From Clostridium acetireducens DSM 10703 (GTDB taxonomy: Bacteria > Bacillota > Clostridia > Clostridiales > Clostridiaceae), in contig NZ_LZFO01000026.1 of NCBI RefSeq assembly GCF_001758365.1, positions 1-37,803 on the forward strand: a DNA stretch of 37,803 nt, in the 5' to 3' direction. Shown here one piece after another: positions 17,689 through 26,459 of this stretch; the stretch's first letter is position 1, and each line of letters begins with the position of its first letter. The translations under genes and the position numbers were made by a program. A model generated the notes under the pieces. That model saw nothing but the letters and a program-made list of their open reading frames with translations, had not been told where the DNA came from and made no database searches.

Positions 17689-17764
17689 ATAATACTTATA
17701 AGTATTATACCAAACATTACGTTAAAAAAGAATATATATAAAAATCAACATAATTCTTTTTTAA
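17689..17764. promoter_or_regulatory. palindromes in the divergent yaaR/chrA promoter region
   Basis: A perfect 20-bp palindrome at 17689-17708 (half-site ATAATACTTA) is 22 bp before yaaR and overlaps its likely -10. A second inverted repeat, TTAAAAAAGAAT (17722-17733) with ATTCTTTTTTAA (17753-17764), lies nearer the chromate genes. Either could be an operator or a small hairpin; no regulator can be named. Confidence 0.35.
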
Positions 17765-17824
17765 TATTATATCTGTTATAATTTATATTATACTAAAAAC
17801 CTTTTGTAGTTTGGAGGAATTTAA

Positions 17825-18361
17825 ATGAAAAATCTTTTTTCTATGTTTTGGGCATTTTTTAAAATAGGAGCTTTCACTTTTGGAGGGGGATATGCTATGA
17901 TTCCCCTTATAGAAAAAGAAGTTGTAGATAATAAGAATTGGGTTAATAAAGAAGATTTTTTAGATATTTTGGTTATATCCCAATCTTTTCCTGGAGCTTT
18001 AGCTGTTAATACATCTCTATTTATAGGATATAAAATAGGAGGATTTATAGGAGCTTTATTAGCTTTATTAGGAACAATACTTCCTTCATTTTTTATAATT
18101 TTAACTATAGCTTTATTTTTTTCTCAATTTAGAAATAACTATTATGTAGATTTAGCTTTTAAAGGCATTGCCTCTGCCGTTCCTATGCTAGTATTAATTG
18201 CTGTAGTAAGTCTTTCTAAATCAATTAAAAAAAATTACATAAATATATTTATAATAATTCTAACAGTTGTAGCTATAACTGTTTTTAAAATTCATCCTGT
18301 TATTGTTATCATAATATCTGGAATATATGGATACTTCCATTTTAGAAAGCAGGTGGAATAA
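17825..18361 (+). CDS. chromate transporter family protein, first half-size subunit
   Basis: A 178-aa membrane protein of the short-chain CHR family, one of a tandem pair that together equal a full-length ChrA. It shows the family N-terminal motif FKIGAFTFGGGYAMIPLIEKEVV (here in parts: FKIGAFTFGGGYAM, PLIEKEVV) and the SQSFPGALAVNTSLFIGYK motif, with about five hydrophobic segments. Start ATG with GGAGG ten bases upstream. The next gene begins directly after its stop codon, so the subunits are co-translated. Family members export chromate or take up oxyanions; the physiological substrate here is unknown. Confidence 0.88.
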   Translation: MKNLFSMFWAFFKIGAFTFGGGYAMIPLIEKEVVDNKNWVNKEDFLDILVISQSFPGALAVNTSLFIGYKIGGFIGALLALLGTILPSFFIILTIALFFSQFRNNYYVDLAFKGIASAVPMLVLIAVVSLSKSIKKNYINIFIIILTVVAITVFKIHPVIVIIISGIYGYFHFRKQVE

Positions 18362-18886
18362 ATGCACACTATATTTCAATTGTTTTTATCTTTCCTTAAA
18401 ATAGGAGCCTTTAGCTTTGGAGGAGGATATGCAATGCTTCCTCTTATAGAAAGAGAAATAGTAACAACTCATAAGTGGATTCATTACAAAGATTTTATAG
18501 ATATTATAGGTATATCACAAATGACACCAGGTCCTATCGCAATTAATTCTGCCACTTTTGTAGGTTTTAAAACCTATGGAATATTAGGAAGTTTGTTTGC
18601 CACTTTAGGTGTTATATCCTTTTCATTTTTACTTGTTTCTTTAGCTAATCACTATATGAAAAAATTTAAGGAATCTAAAGTATTAGAATTTGCTCTTAAA
18701 GGAATGAGACCAGCGTTAATAGGACTTATTATTTCCGCATTTATTTCTTTAGCTAAACAATCTTATTTTGATATAAAAAGTATAATAATAGGTGTATTAG
18801 TTATGGCATTACTTTTATCTAAAAAAATTCATCCTATATTAGTAATTCTACTTTCAGCAGTATTTGGAATTTTGTTTTATGGATAA
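18362..18886 (+). CDS. chromate transporter family protein, second half-size subunit
   Basis: A 174-aa paralogue of the preceding gene. It repeats the motif LKIGAFSFGGGYAMLPLIER and the SQMTPGPIAINSATFVGFK motif, with similar hydrophobic segments. The ATG abuts the TAA of the first subunit (18359-18361), and AGGTGG in the end of the first gene serves as ribosome-binding site. The two are expected to assemble as an antiparallel heterodimer. No clear terminator follows before the riboswitch leader, so some read-through into the ATPase leader is possible. Confidence 0.88.
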   Translation: MHTIFQLFLSFLKIGAFSFGGGYAMLPLIEREIVTTHKWIHYKDFIDIIGISQMTPGPIAINSATFVGFKTYGILGSLFATLGVISFSFLLVSLANHYMKKFKESKVLEFALKGMRPALIGLIISAFISLAKQSYFDIKSIIIGVLVMALLLSKKIHPILVILLSAVFGILFYG

Positions 18887-18899
18887 TATAATAAATATA

Positions 18900-18928
18900 T
18901 TGTGTAAATTTTACCTCTATGGTATAAT
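18900..18928 (+). promoter_or_regulatory. promoter of the riboswitch-ATPase unit
   Basis: TTGTGT (18900-18905) and TATAAT (18923-18928) are spaced by 17 bp. The start would be near 18935, exactly where the riboswitch P1 stem begins. Confidence 0.65.
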
Positions 18929-18934
18929 TTATTT

Positions 18935-19054
18935 GCAAAGGGGAGTAGCGAATTTTTAATTACTCGTCATTCCGGTTTTTTTAACCCGGGTAATTATCAC
19001 ATTAATGTGATTGCAAGACCTTTGCTCTATTTAAATGGAGCAAAGGTCTTTTTT
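18935..19054 (+). promoter_or_regulatory. yybP-ykoY (Mn2+) riboswitch with overlapping terminator
   Basis: The leader has the yybP-ykoY pattern: 5' AAAGGGGAGTAGCG, a CGTCATTCCGG segment and a 3' TGCAAGACCTTTG. P1 is GCAAAGG (18935-18941) with CCTTTGC (19019-19025). The same 3' strand also forms the terminator GACCTTTGCTC (19017-19027) with GAGCAAAGGTC (19038-19048), followed by TTTTTT. P1 and terminator are mutually exclusive, so ligand binding should keep P1 closed and allow read-through: an ON switch. Mn2+ as ligand is established for this class. Confidence 0.92.
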
Positions 19055-19114
19055 GTACACAAAATTTTTAATAATTAAAAATTTAAAAGAAATACTATAA
19101 AAGAGGTGAATTTT

Positions 19115-21742
19115 ATGTGGTTTAATAAAAACATTGAAGAAACTATAACTGAGCTGACTACAAACACAGTTAATGGTTTATCTGATGATGAAGTTGAAAA
19201 ACGCAAAAAGAAATATGGACTTAACAAATTAGCTTCTAAAAAGCAAAAAACTATTATACAATTATTTTTTGAACAATTAAATGATGTACTAATATACATT
19301 TTATTAGCTGCTGCTATAGTCTCATCTGCATTAGGAGAAATAAGTGATGCAGTAATAATAGCTTTTGTAATTATATTAAATGCAGTTATAGGTGTAATAC
19401 AAGAATCTAAAGCAGAAAAATCTCTAGAAGCACTAAAAGAATTATCCACACCTAAAGCTGTTGTAAAAAGAAATGGTGAATTAAAAGAAATTCCATCAGA
19501 AGAAGTAGTTCCAGGAGATATTATAATAATAGATGCTGGAAGGTACATACCCTGTGATTTAAGATTAATAGAAACAGCTAATTTAAAAATAGAAGAATCT
19601 GCTTTTACTGGTGAATCTGTACCTGTTGATAAAGATGCTAATTTAATATTAGATGATCCTAAAACCCCTTTAGGAGATCAAAAAAACTTAGCTTTTATGT
19701 CTACATTGGCTACTTACGGAAGAGGAATAGGTATAGCTGTAGGTACTGGAATGAATACCCAAATAGGTAAAATAGCTAAAATGCTAGATACTAATGAAAA
19801 AGAACTTACTCCTCTTCAAAAAAAATTATCAGAAATAGGAAAGCTTCTTGGTTTTGGAGCCTTAGGTATTTGTGCTGCAATGTTTATAGTTGCAGTATTT
19901 CAAAAAAGAAATTTATTTGAAATGTTTTTAACTGCTATAAGCCTTGCTGTAGCAGCTATTCCTGAAGGACTTCCTGCTATAGTAACTATTGTACTTGCTA
20001 TGGGTGTTCAAAAAATGATAAAAGAAAATGCTATAATAAGAAAATTACCTGCAGTAGAAACTTTAGGTTCTGTTAATGTAATTTGTTCTGATAAAACAGG
20101 AACTTTAACTCAAAATAAAATGACTGTAACTAAATTTTATGCTGATAATTATCTAGGAGATATATCCTCACTAAAAAAAGATAATCCTGTTCATACATTA
20201 CTTTTAGAAAGTATTGTTTTATGTAATGATGCAACTTATTCTAATGATTCTAAAACCGGTGACCCTACAGAAATAGCTCTTTTAGAAGCTGGATTTAAAT
20301 TTAACATAATTAAAGAAGATTTAGAAAAAGAACATACTAGAGTAAATGAAATACCTTTCGAATCTGATAGAAAATTAATGACTACAGTAAACAAATACAA
20401 TAATGAATATTATGTAATAACTAAAGGAGCCACAGATAATTTAATTAAACTTTGTAATAAAGCATATGTAAATGGAAATATAGTTTCTCTAACAGAAGAT
20501 ATAAAGAAAAATATAGCAAAAGCTTCAGAAGAAATGTCAAATGACGCTTTAAGAGTACTAGGTGCAGCTTTCAAAAAAATATCTTCAACTAATACACCAT
20601 TAGACTCTTTAGAGCAAGATTTAATATTTGTAGGATTAACAGGAATGATAGATCCTCCAAGAGAAGAAGTAAAACACTCTATTAATGAGTGTAAAAAATC
20701 TGGTATTAAAACAGTAATGATTACTGGTGACCATAAAGATACTGCCTTTGCTATTGCAAAAGAACTAGGAATAGCTGAAGATAAATCTCAAGCTATATTT
20801 GGAGCAGAAATAGACGATATATCTGATGAAGAATTATCAAAGAGTGTGGAAAATTTAAGAGTATTTGCTAGAGTATCCCCAGAGCATAAAGTTAGAATTG
20901 TAAAAGCTTTTAAAAATAATGGAAATATAGTTGCTATGACTGGTGACGGTGTTAATGATGCTCCTTCTTTAAAAATGGCTGATATAGGTGTAGCCATGGG
21001 AATCACTGGTACTGATGTATCTAAAGGTGCTTCTGACATGATATTAACCGATGATAACTTTGCTACAATAGTTTCTGCTATCAAAGAAGGTAGGAATATT
21101 TTTAATAACATAAAAAAATCTGTAGTATTTTTACTTTCATGCAATATAGGAGAAATAATTTCTTTATTTTTAGCTATATTATTAGGATGGCCTGCACCAT
21201 TAAGACCAATACACTTACTTTGGGTTAACCTTATAACTGATAGTTTTCCAGCATTATCTCTTGGTGCTGACCCTGGAGATCCGGAAGTTATGAAAGAAAA
21301 ACCTCGTAATCCCAAAGAAAGTTTATTTGCTGGAGGAACAGGAATATTTTTAATATTAAATGGTATATTAATAGGATTTTTAACTTTAGTTGCTTTTGTA
21401 GTAGGAAGAAAACTTTATCCTAATTCACTAATGCATGCACAAACAATGGCTTTTGTAGTTTTAAGTGTATCTCAATTATTTCATTCACTTAACTTAAGAC
21501 ATCCAAAGAAATCAATATTTCAATCTGGATTATTTACTAATAAGTTCTTAATTGCATCTATACTTATAGGAATTTTCCTACAAGATGTTGTAATAACAGT
21601 ACCTGTTTTAGCTAAAATATTTAAAGTATTTGATTTAACTCCAAGAGATTGGGGATTTGTAGGACTTTTATCCATAATACCACTTATACTAAATGAAATA
21701 GCTAAAATTTTCATAAGAATGAAAGATAGAAAACAAGTTTAA
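19115..21742 (+). CDS. P2-type cation-transporting ATPase, probable Mn2+/Ca2+ exporter
   Basis: An 875-aa membrane pump of the SERCA/PMCA-like P2 class. It has the N-terminal cation ATPase domain (1-60), TGES actuator motif (165-168), PEGLPAI in M4 (283-289), the phosphorylation site DKTGT with Asp326, TGDPTE in the nucleotide domain, TGDGVNDAP hinge and an M5-M6 region containing NLITDSFPALSLGADP. Ten membrane helices are expected and the length is normal. I start at ATG 19115 with AAGAGGTG seven bases upstream; the GTG at 19106 lies inside that ribosome-binding site. The yybP-ykoY riboswitch directly upstream points to Mn2+ detoxification, as known for riboswitch-controlled P-type ATPases; Ca2+ transport remains possible. 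Confidence 0.93.
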   Translation: MWFNKNIEETITELTTNTVNGLSDDEVEKRKKKYGLNKLASKKQKTIIQLFFEQLNDVLIYILLAAAIVSSALGEISDAVIIAFVIILNAVIGVIQESKAEKSLEALKELSTPKAVVKRNGELKEIPSEEVVPGDIIIIDAGRYIPCDLRLIETANLKIEESAFTGESVPVDKDANLILDDPKTPLGDQKNLAFMSTLATYGRGIGIAVGTGMNTQIGKIAKMLDTNEKELTPLQKKLSEIGKLLGFGALGICAAMFIVAVFQKRNLFEMFLTAISLAVAAIPEGLPAIVTIVLAMGVQKMIKENAIIRKLPAVETLGSVNVICSDKTGTLTQNKMTVTKFYADNYLGDISSLKKDNPVHTLLLESIVLCNDATYSNDSKTGDPTEIALLEAGFKFNIIKEDLEKEHTRVNEIPFESDRKLMTTVNKYNNEYYVITKGATDNLIKLCNKAYVNGNIVSLTEDIKKNIAKASEEMSNDALRVLGAAFKKISSTNTPLDSLEQDLIFVGLTGMIDPPREEVKHSINECKKSGIKTVMITGDHKDTAFAIAKELGIAEDKSQAIFGAEIDDISDEELSKSVENLRVFARVSPEHKVRIVKAFKNNGNIVAMTGDGVNDAPSLKMADIGVAMGITGTDVSKGASDMILTDDNFATIVSAIKEGRNIFNNIKKSVVFLLSCNIGEIISLFLAILLGWPAPLRPIHLLWVNLITDSFPALSLGADPGDPEVMKEKPRNPKESLFAGGTGIFLILNGILIGFLTLVAFVVGRKLYPNSLMHAQTMAFVVLSVSQLFHSLNLRHPKKSIFQSGLFTNKFLIASILIGIFLQDVVITVPVLAKIFKVFDLTPRDWGFVGLLSIIPLILNEIAKIFIRMKDRKQV

Positions 21743-21762
21743 ATAATAAAACTATAATCTTT

Positions 21763-22121
21763 AAAAAATTCTTGAGATAATTTGCAAATAGAAAATAATT
21801 AAAAATAATCTGTGTAAAATTAGTAAGCTAAGCATCATAAAGAGAGTTTGTAAATAATTTGAATGAATTTTAGACACTCTTAGAAGAAAAAATAAAAAAA
21901 CTCCGTAATTCATCACAGGACGTGATGAGCCAATTTCCGCCCCAAGGACGGGGCATAAATTGGGTAGGAGTTTTTTTTATTTTTTATTCTTAGAGTGTCT
22001 TAATGAAATGACTTATTTACAAACTCTCTTTATGATGCTTAGCTTACTAATTTTACACAGATTATTTTTAATTATTTTCTATTTGCAAATTATCTCAAGA
22101 ATTTTTTGTTCAACAACCTAG
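21763..22121. repeat. giant palindromic element, copy 3 (reverse)
   Basis: About 359 bp with the core 21900-21971 in the opposite orientation. Arms mirror each other from 21763 inward and 22107 inward over about 105 nt (shared block GCTAAGCATCATAAAGAGAG). The right end keeps the terminal CAACAACCTA (22111-22120), but the left end lacks its partner and instead joins unique sequence 20 bp after the ATPase stop codon, so one terminus has been lost or replaced. It is placed between convergent genes (ATPase and cvfB). Confidence 0.9.
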
Positions 22122-22180
22122 CATATATTTAATGTGTTCATATTAACTATTTATTACTGTTATAAAAACTAATTTATCAC

Positions 22181-22213
22181 AAAAAAATAAAGCACCAGCT
22201 AAGCCAATGCTTT
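22181..22213 (-). terminator. terminator on the minus strand, downstream of cvfB
   Basis: On the minus strand AAAGCATTGGC-TTA-GCTGGTGCTTT forms an 11-bp stem with three G-U pairs, followed by ATTTTTTTT. It is about 210 nt beyond the cvfB stop codon. The AT-rich stretch in between (22214-22424) contains no gene I can see, so cvfB has either a long 3' UTR or a separate small RNA ends here. Confidence 0.75.
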
Positions 22214-22424
22214 AACCAAAACTAATGATTGGATATAATTTACTCTCCCCTATTTTCCAATTAAAATGTACCATATATTTTATCTAATTTCAACTAAGCT
22301 AATTTCATCAATTATATTAACTAATAATTATATAAATCATAATTTATCTTTTAATTAAATAAGTTTGATATTATTTTCTACTTAATGTACTAATATATAA
22401 AAATATTTATTAAATTAAAATTAT

Positions 22425-23282
22425 CTATTTTTTATGAATTTTATAGTTTTCCAACAATTTAGTTCCCTCTTCATCTTGAAATATTAATTTCTTTTTCATA
22501 AGATTTCCTAAAGATTTTTTAAAATAATTTTTACTTTCATTAAATACTCTTTTTATATCTTCTGGAGAACTTTTATCGTTATAGGGCATAAAGCCATTAT
22601 TTTCTTTTAGATATTTCAATATTTTTTCTTGAAGAATATCTCTTTCCTCCCTAGATTTTTTTCTTGTAGTAACTCCTATAGTTCCATCTTCATAATATTT
22701 TTTTACTCTAATGTTTAAATTATCTCCTATATTTATTATGTCAAAATACTCATTTTTTAATATAATAGCTTTATACAAATTTTCTAATGCTATCATTATA
22801 TTTCCGCTTTGCTGAAATCCATAAACTGTTCCTATTGCTTCTTCATTTATTTTATATTTATCTGTAATTTCTAAGTATTTCTCTATATCAGTAGTAGCTG
22901 CTAATCTATTTGTTTTATCTAAATATATGTAAAACAAATACTTTTTCCCGGGAATTAAATCATATAATCTTTCCTTTATAGGAACTAATATATCTCTATC
23001 TAATCCAAAGTTTATAAAACTTCCTATATTAGTATTTGACACCACTTCTAAATAAGCTAAATTATCTACTTCAGCTAAAGGTTTTTTAAAAGTAGCTATA
23101 ATTCTATCTTTAGAATCTCTATATATAAAAGCAATTACTTTTTCTCCAATTTCTAGCACATTACCTTCTAAGCTACTATTGGGTAACAATACTCTCTCTT
23201 TACTTACATCATCAATTAAATAATATCCATGATCTTTCTTACTTTCCACACTTAACTTATTAAATTTACCTACTTCTATCAT
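22425..23282 (-). CDS. cvfB: S1-domain RNA-binding protein CvfB
   Basis: A 285-aa cytoplasmic RNA-binding protein of the CvfB/YitL family: S1-like OB folds in tandem (about 1-60, 65-130 and 145-215, with VYGFQQSGNIMIAL marking the third) and a C-terminal winged-helix domain (about 220-285, KYLKENNGFMPYNDKSSPED). In staphylococci CvfB affects virulence gene and RNA turnover; the role in clostridia is unproven. Start ATG 23282 with AGGAGG nine bases before. Monocistronic on the minus strand, divergent from fbp, with palindrome copy 4 in the shared upstream region. Confidence 0.9.
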   Translation of the reverse strand: MIEVGKFNKLSVESKKDHGYYLIDDVSKERVLLPNSSLEGNVLEIGEKVIAFIYRDSKDRIIATFKKPLAEVDNLAYLEVVSNTNIGSFINFGLDRDILVPIKERLYDLIPGKKYLFYIYLDKTNRLAATTDIEKYLEITDKYKINEEAIGTVYGFQQSGNIMIALENLYKAIILKNEYFDIINIGDNLNIRVKKYYEDGTIGVTTRKKSREERDILQEKILKYLKENNGFMPYNDKSSPEDIKRVFNESKNYFKKSLGNLMKKKLIFQDEEGTKLLENYKIHKK

Positions 23283-23411
23283 ACTTTTCCTCCTGTGTCC
23301 TTATTTTGAACTTACGGAAATAATTTTATCACATTTTATTATATTGTAACACATTAATATATAACTATTATTATATTATTTGTTTTTAGTTTATTTTTAT
23401 AATATAAAGAA

Positions 23412-23784
23412 TTAGGTTGTTGAATAAAAAATCATTGAGATAATTTGTAGATAAAAAATAATTAAAAATAATCTATATAAAATTAGTAAGCTAAGCATCA
23501 TAAATAAAGTTTGTAAATAATTTGAATGAATTTTAGACACTCTTAGAAGAAAAAATAAAAAAACTCCGTAATTCATCACAGGACGTGATGAGCCAATTTC
23601 TGCCCCAAGGACGGGGCATAAATTGGGTAGGAGTTTTTTTATTTTTTATTCTTAGAGTGTCTTAATGAAATGATTTATTTACAAACTTTATTTATGATGC
23701 TTAGCTTACTAATTTTATATAGATTATTTTTAATTATTTTTTATCTACAAATTATCTCAATGATTTTTTATTCAACAACCTAAT
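23412..23784. repeat. giant palindromic element, copy 4 (reverse), between divergent promoters
   Basis: 373 bp with complete termini ATTAGGTTGTTG and its complement. The outer arms of about 109 nt are fully identical when one is reverse-complemented, although they differ from other copies (block GCTAAGCATCATAAATAAAG). Core 23563-23634 has one change, at the 2x2 internal loop of hairpin a, which leaves all pairs intact. It lies between the divergent genes cvfB and fbp, so here it cannot be a simple 3' terminator; it could insulate two promoters. Confidence 0.92.
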
Positions 23785-23813
23785 AGAAGAATATATATTT
23801 TTTTTAATTAAAG

Positions 23814-23822
23814 TGGTATACT
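23814..23822 (+). promoter_or_regulatory. fbp: extended -10 promoter of fbp
   Basis: TGGTATACT is an extended -10 element (TGn plus TATACT) 57 bp before the fbp start. The -35 region is a poor match, as usual for extended -10 promoters. The palindrome ends 30 bp upstream. Confidence 0.5.
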
Positions 23823-23878
23823 ATATATAATTTTAAAATAATATATGTAAATAAATATTATTCAAAAGGAGAATTAAT

Positions 23879-25867
23879 ATGTCTTTATATTGTGAAAATA
23901 ATATAGAAGAAATAGAAAAAGATATTAGATACTTAAAATTACTAGCAAATCAATATCCAACTATATCCGATGCTAGTACAGAAATTATAAATTTACAATC
24001 TATACTTAGTCTTCCTAAAAGTACTGAACACTTTATAAGTGATATTCATGGTGAATATGAATCTTTTACACATATGCTAAAAAATGCTTCAGGAGTTATA
24101 AAACGTAAAATAGATGATGTATTTGGCAACTCATTAAGACAAAAGGAAAAATCCAGTTTAGCAACACTTATTTATTATCCTGAAGAAAAGCTTAGATTAA
24201 TTAAAGAAAATGAGCAAAATTTAGAAGAATGGTATAGAATAACTTTATACAGACTTATTGAACTTTGTAAAGTTGTATCCTCTAAATATACTAGATCAAA
24301 AGTTAGAAAATCTCTTCCTAAAGATTTTGCATACATAATTGAAGAATTATTAAATGAACAAAGTGATAGAATAAATAAACATGAATACTATAATGGCATT
24401 ATAAGAACAATAATAGAAATTGACAGAGCTAGTGAATTTATAATAGCTATATCTGAAGTTATACAAAGACTAGTTGTAGATAAACTTCATTTAATTGGAG
24501 ATATATATGATAGAGGACCTGGTGCAGATATAATTATGAATGCTTTAATGGAACACCATTCTTTAGATATTCAATGGGGAAATCATGATATTTTATGGAT
24601 GGGTGCTGCTGCTGGTTCAAAGGCTTGTATATCTAATGTGTTAAGAATTTCTCTTAGATATGCTAACTTATCTACTGTAGAAGATGGATATGGCATAAAT
24701 TTACTACCTTTAGCCACATTTGCAATGGATTTCTATAAAGAAGACCCTTGTAAAAACTTTACACCCAAAGCAATAGATAAAAAGATAAGCAAAAGCGAAT
24801 TATCTCTTTTTTCTAAAATGCACAAAGCAATATCTATAATACAATTTAAGCTAGAAGGCCAATTAATAAAAAAGCATCCTGAATTTCTAATGGATGATCA
24901 ATTGCTTTTAGATAAAATAAACTTTAAAGACAACTCAATTAAGCTAGGAGAAAAAACTTACTCTTTAAATGATAGTAATTTCCCTACTATTGACAGTAAA
25001 GATCCTTATAAATTAACATTAGAAGAAGAAAATTTAATAAACAAATTGAAATTTTCTTTTATAAATAGTGAAAAATTACAAAAACACATTAAATTTATGT
25101 ATACAAAAGGAAGTATGTATTTAATATATAATTCTAATTTACTTTATCATGGATGTGTACCTTTAAATAATGATGGTACTTTTAAAAAAGTCACCATAAA
25201 TAACAAAGAATATTATGGACAAGCATTATTAGACCGTTTTGATAGACTTGCACGGGATGCGTTTTTTGCAAAAAATGATTCCAATGCAAAAGAATATGGT
25301 ATGGATATGGTGTGGTATTTATGGTGTGGACCTTACTCCCCTCTTTTTGGTAAACACAGAATGACTACTTTTGAAAGATACTTTATAGATAATAAAGAAA
25401 CTCACTTAGAAATTAAAAATCCTTATTATAAATATAGAGATAACGAAAAAATTTGCAATGCTATTTTATTAAACTTTGGACTATATCCTGATTCTTCACA
25501 TATAATTAACGGTCATATTCCTGTTAAGACTAAAGAAGGAGAAAATCCTGTTAAAGCTAATGGAAAATTACTTGTAATTGACGGAGGTTTTTGTAAAGCA
25601 TACCAACCTCAAACTGGCATAGCAGGCTATACATTAATTTATAATTCTTATGGACTTCTTTTAACATCTCATGAACCTTTTGAATCTATAAGAAAAGCTA
25701 TAGAAGAAGAAAAAGATATACTATCTTCCACAGTTATATTAGAACACACAGTAACTCGTAAAAGAGTGGCAGATACTGATGCCGGAAAAAACCTTAAACA
25801 ACAAATTGAAGATCTTGAAAAGCTGTTAATTTGCTATAGAAAAGGATTAATAAAAGAAGAAAAGTAA
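23879..25867 (+). CDS. fbp: class III fructose-1,6-bisphosphatase
   Basis: A 662-aa Firmicutes-type (class III) FBPase that hydrolyses fructose-1,6-bisphosphate to fructose-6-phosphate for gluconeogenesis. It belongs to the calcineurin-like metallophosphatase superfamily and shows [10 protein letters not shown] (about 53-62), [25 protein letters not shown] and, late, [15 protein letters not shown] with [11 protein letters not shown]. Length matches the family (640-670 aa). Start ATG at 23879 with AAAGGAG. Its final codons and stop lie in the left arm of a perfect terminator palindrome shared with the convergent gene. Confidence 0.95.
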   Translation: MSLYCENNIEEIEKDIRYLKLLANQYPTISDASTEIINLQSILSLPKSTEHFISDIHGEYESFTHMLKNASGVIKRKIDDVFGNSLRQKEKSSLATLIYYPEEKLRLIKENEQNLEEWYRITLYRLIELCKVVSSKYTRSKVRKSLPKDFAYIIEELLNEQSDRINKHEYYNGIIRTIIEIDRASEFIIAISEVIQRLVVDKLHLIGDIYDRGPGADIIMNALMEHHSLDIQWGNHDILWMGAAAGSKACISNVLRISLRYANLSTVEDGYGINLLPLATFAMDFYKEDPCKNFTPKAIDKKISKSELSLFSKMHKAISIIQFKLEGQLIKKHPEFLMDDQLLLDKINFKDNSIKLGEKTYSLNDSNFPTIDSKDPYKLTLEEENLINKLKFSFINSEKLQKHIKFMYTKGSMYLIYNSNLLYHGCVPLNNDGTFKKVTINNKEYYGQALLDRFDRLARDAFFAKNDSNAKEYGMDMVWYLWCGPYSPLFGKHRMTTFERYFIDNKETHLEIKNPYYKYRDNEKICNAILLNFGLYPDSSHIINGHIPVKTKEGENPVKANGKLLVIDGGFCKAYQPQTGIAGYTLIYNSYGLLLTSHEPFESIRKAIEEEKDILSSTVILEHTVTRKRVADTDAGKNLKQQIEDLEKLLICYRKGLIKEEK

Positions 25868-25898
25868 TAATTTTTATTACTTTTCTTCTTTTATTAAT
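25846..25898. terminator. perfect 25-bp bidirectional terminator containing both stop codons
   Basis: Arms 25846-25870 and 25874-25898 are perfectly complementary around a TTT loop. The left arm encodes the last residues of Fbp (IKEEK) and its stop; the right arm contains the stop codon of the gamma-carbonic-anhydrase-like gene (25894-25896). Transcripts from both sides would fold the same hairpin. Confidence 0.75.
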
Positions 25899-26409
25899 AT
25901 CCTTGTACTTTATACTCCTTAGCCATTTCCATGTAATGTTCTGCATTTTCTTTAAGAGAATATATTTCTTCTTTTGTAAGATTTCTTATAACTTTTGCTG
26001 GAGATCCCATACACAAAACTCCTGATGGTATTTTTTTATTAGATGTAACTAAGCTTCCTGCACCAATTATAGTATTTTCCCCTATTTCTACATTGTCTAG
26101 TATAATAGCACCCATTCCTATTAATGAATTATCTCCAATAATACAGCCATGTAGTATTGCTCCATGACCTACTGTTACATTTTCTCCTATTTTTACTGGA
26201 GAATCTCCTTGATTTATATGTACTGTACAATTATCTTGTATATTAGAACCCTTGCCTATATATATTTTATTAGTATCTGCTCTTACTACTGAACCAAACC
26301 AAATACTAGAATTTTCTTCTAAATATACTTCTCCTATTACCTCTGCACTTTTAGCTATAAAACACTGACTATGAACCTTTGGATACTTATCATTAAACTT
26401 TCCTATCAT
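25894..26409 (-). CDS. gamma-carbonic anhydrase-like hexapeptide-repeat protein
   Basis: A 171-aa left-handed beta-helix protein of the gamma-carbonic anhydrase / YrdA-PaaY family. Hexapeptide repeats with an I/V/L-G-x4 rhythm run from about 12 to 135, followed by a C-terminal helix (LTKEEIYSLKENAEHYMEMA). The metal-binding histidines are in CTVHINQG and VGHGAILHGC, the three-His pattern for a Zn/Fe site shared across a trimer. Length is normal. Function in bacteria ranges from carbonic anhydrase to unknown hydrolase or carrier. Start ATG at 26409, AAGGAGGT upstream. Monocistronic. Confidence 0.9.
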   Translation of the reverse strand: MIGKFNDKYPKVHSQCFIAKSAEVIGEVYLEENSSIWFGSVVRADTNKIYIGKGSNIQDNCTVHINQGDSPVKIGENVTVGHGAILHGCIIGDNSLIGMGAIILDNVEIGENTIIGAGSLVTSNKKIPSGVLCMGSPAKVIRNLTKEEIYSLKENAEHYMEMAKEYKVQGY

Positions 26410-26459
26410 ATATACATCTACCTCCTTAAATATATTATATTAATTATATCACAATTAGA

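Noticed and set aside
17825-18886. The two chromate-type genes as one ChrA gene broken by a frameshift
   Set aside because: Each half has its own N-terminal family motif, start codon and ribosome-binding site, and two-gene short-chain CHR systems are a known arrangement.
18935-19054. The leader before the ATPase as a plain terminator of the chromate genes
   Set aside because: The conserved yybP-ykoY segments and the competing P1 stem show a riboswitch, and a separate promoter lies just before it.
20788-21315. A 175-codon open frame on the minus strand inside the P-type ATPase gene
   Set aside because: It is antisense to conserved catalytic motifs, has no ribosome-binding site, and its composition follows from the complement of the coding strand.
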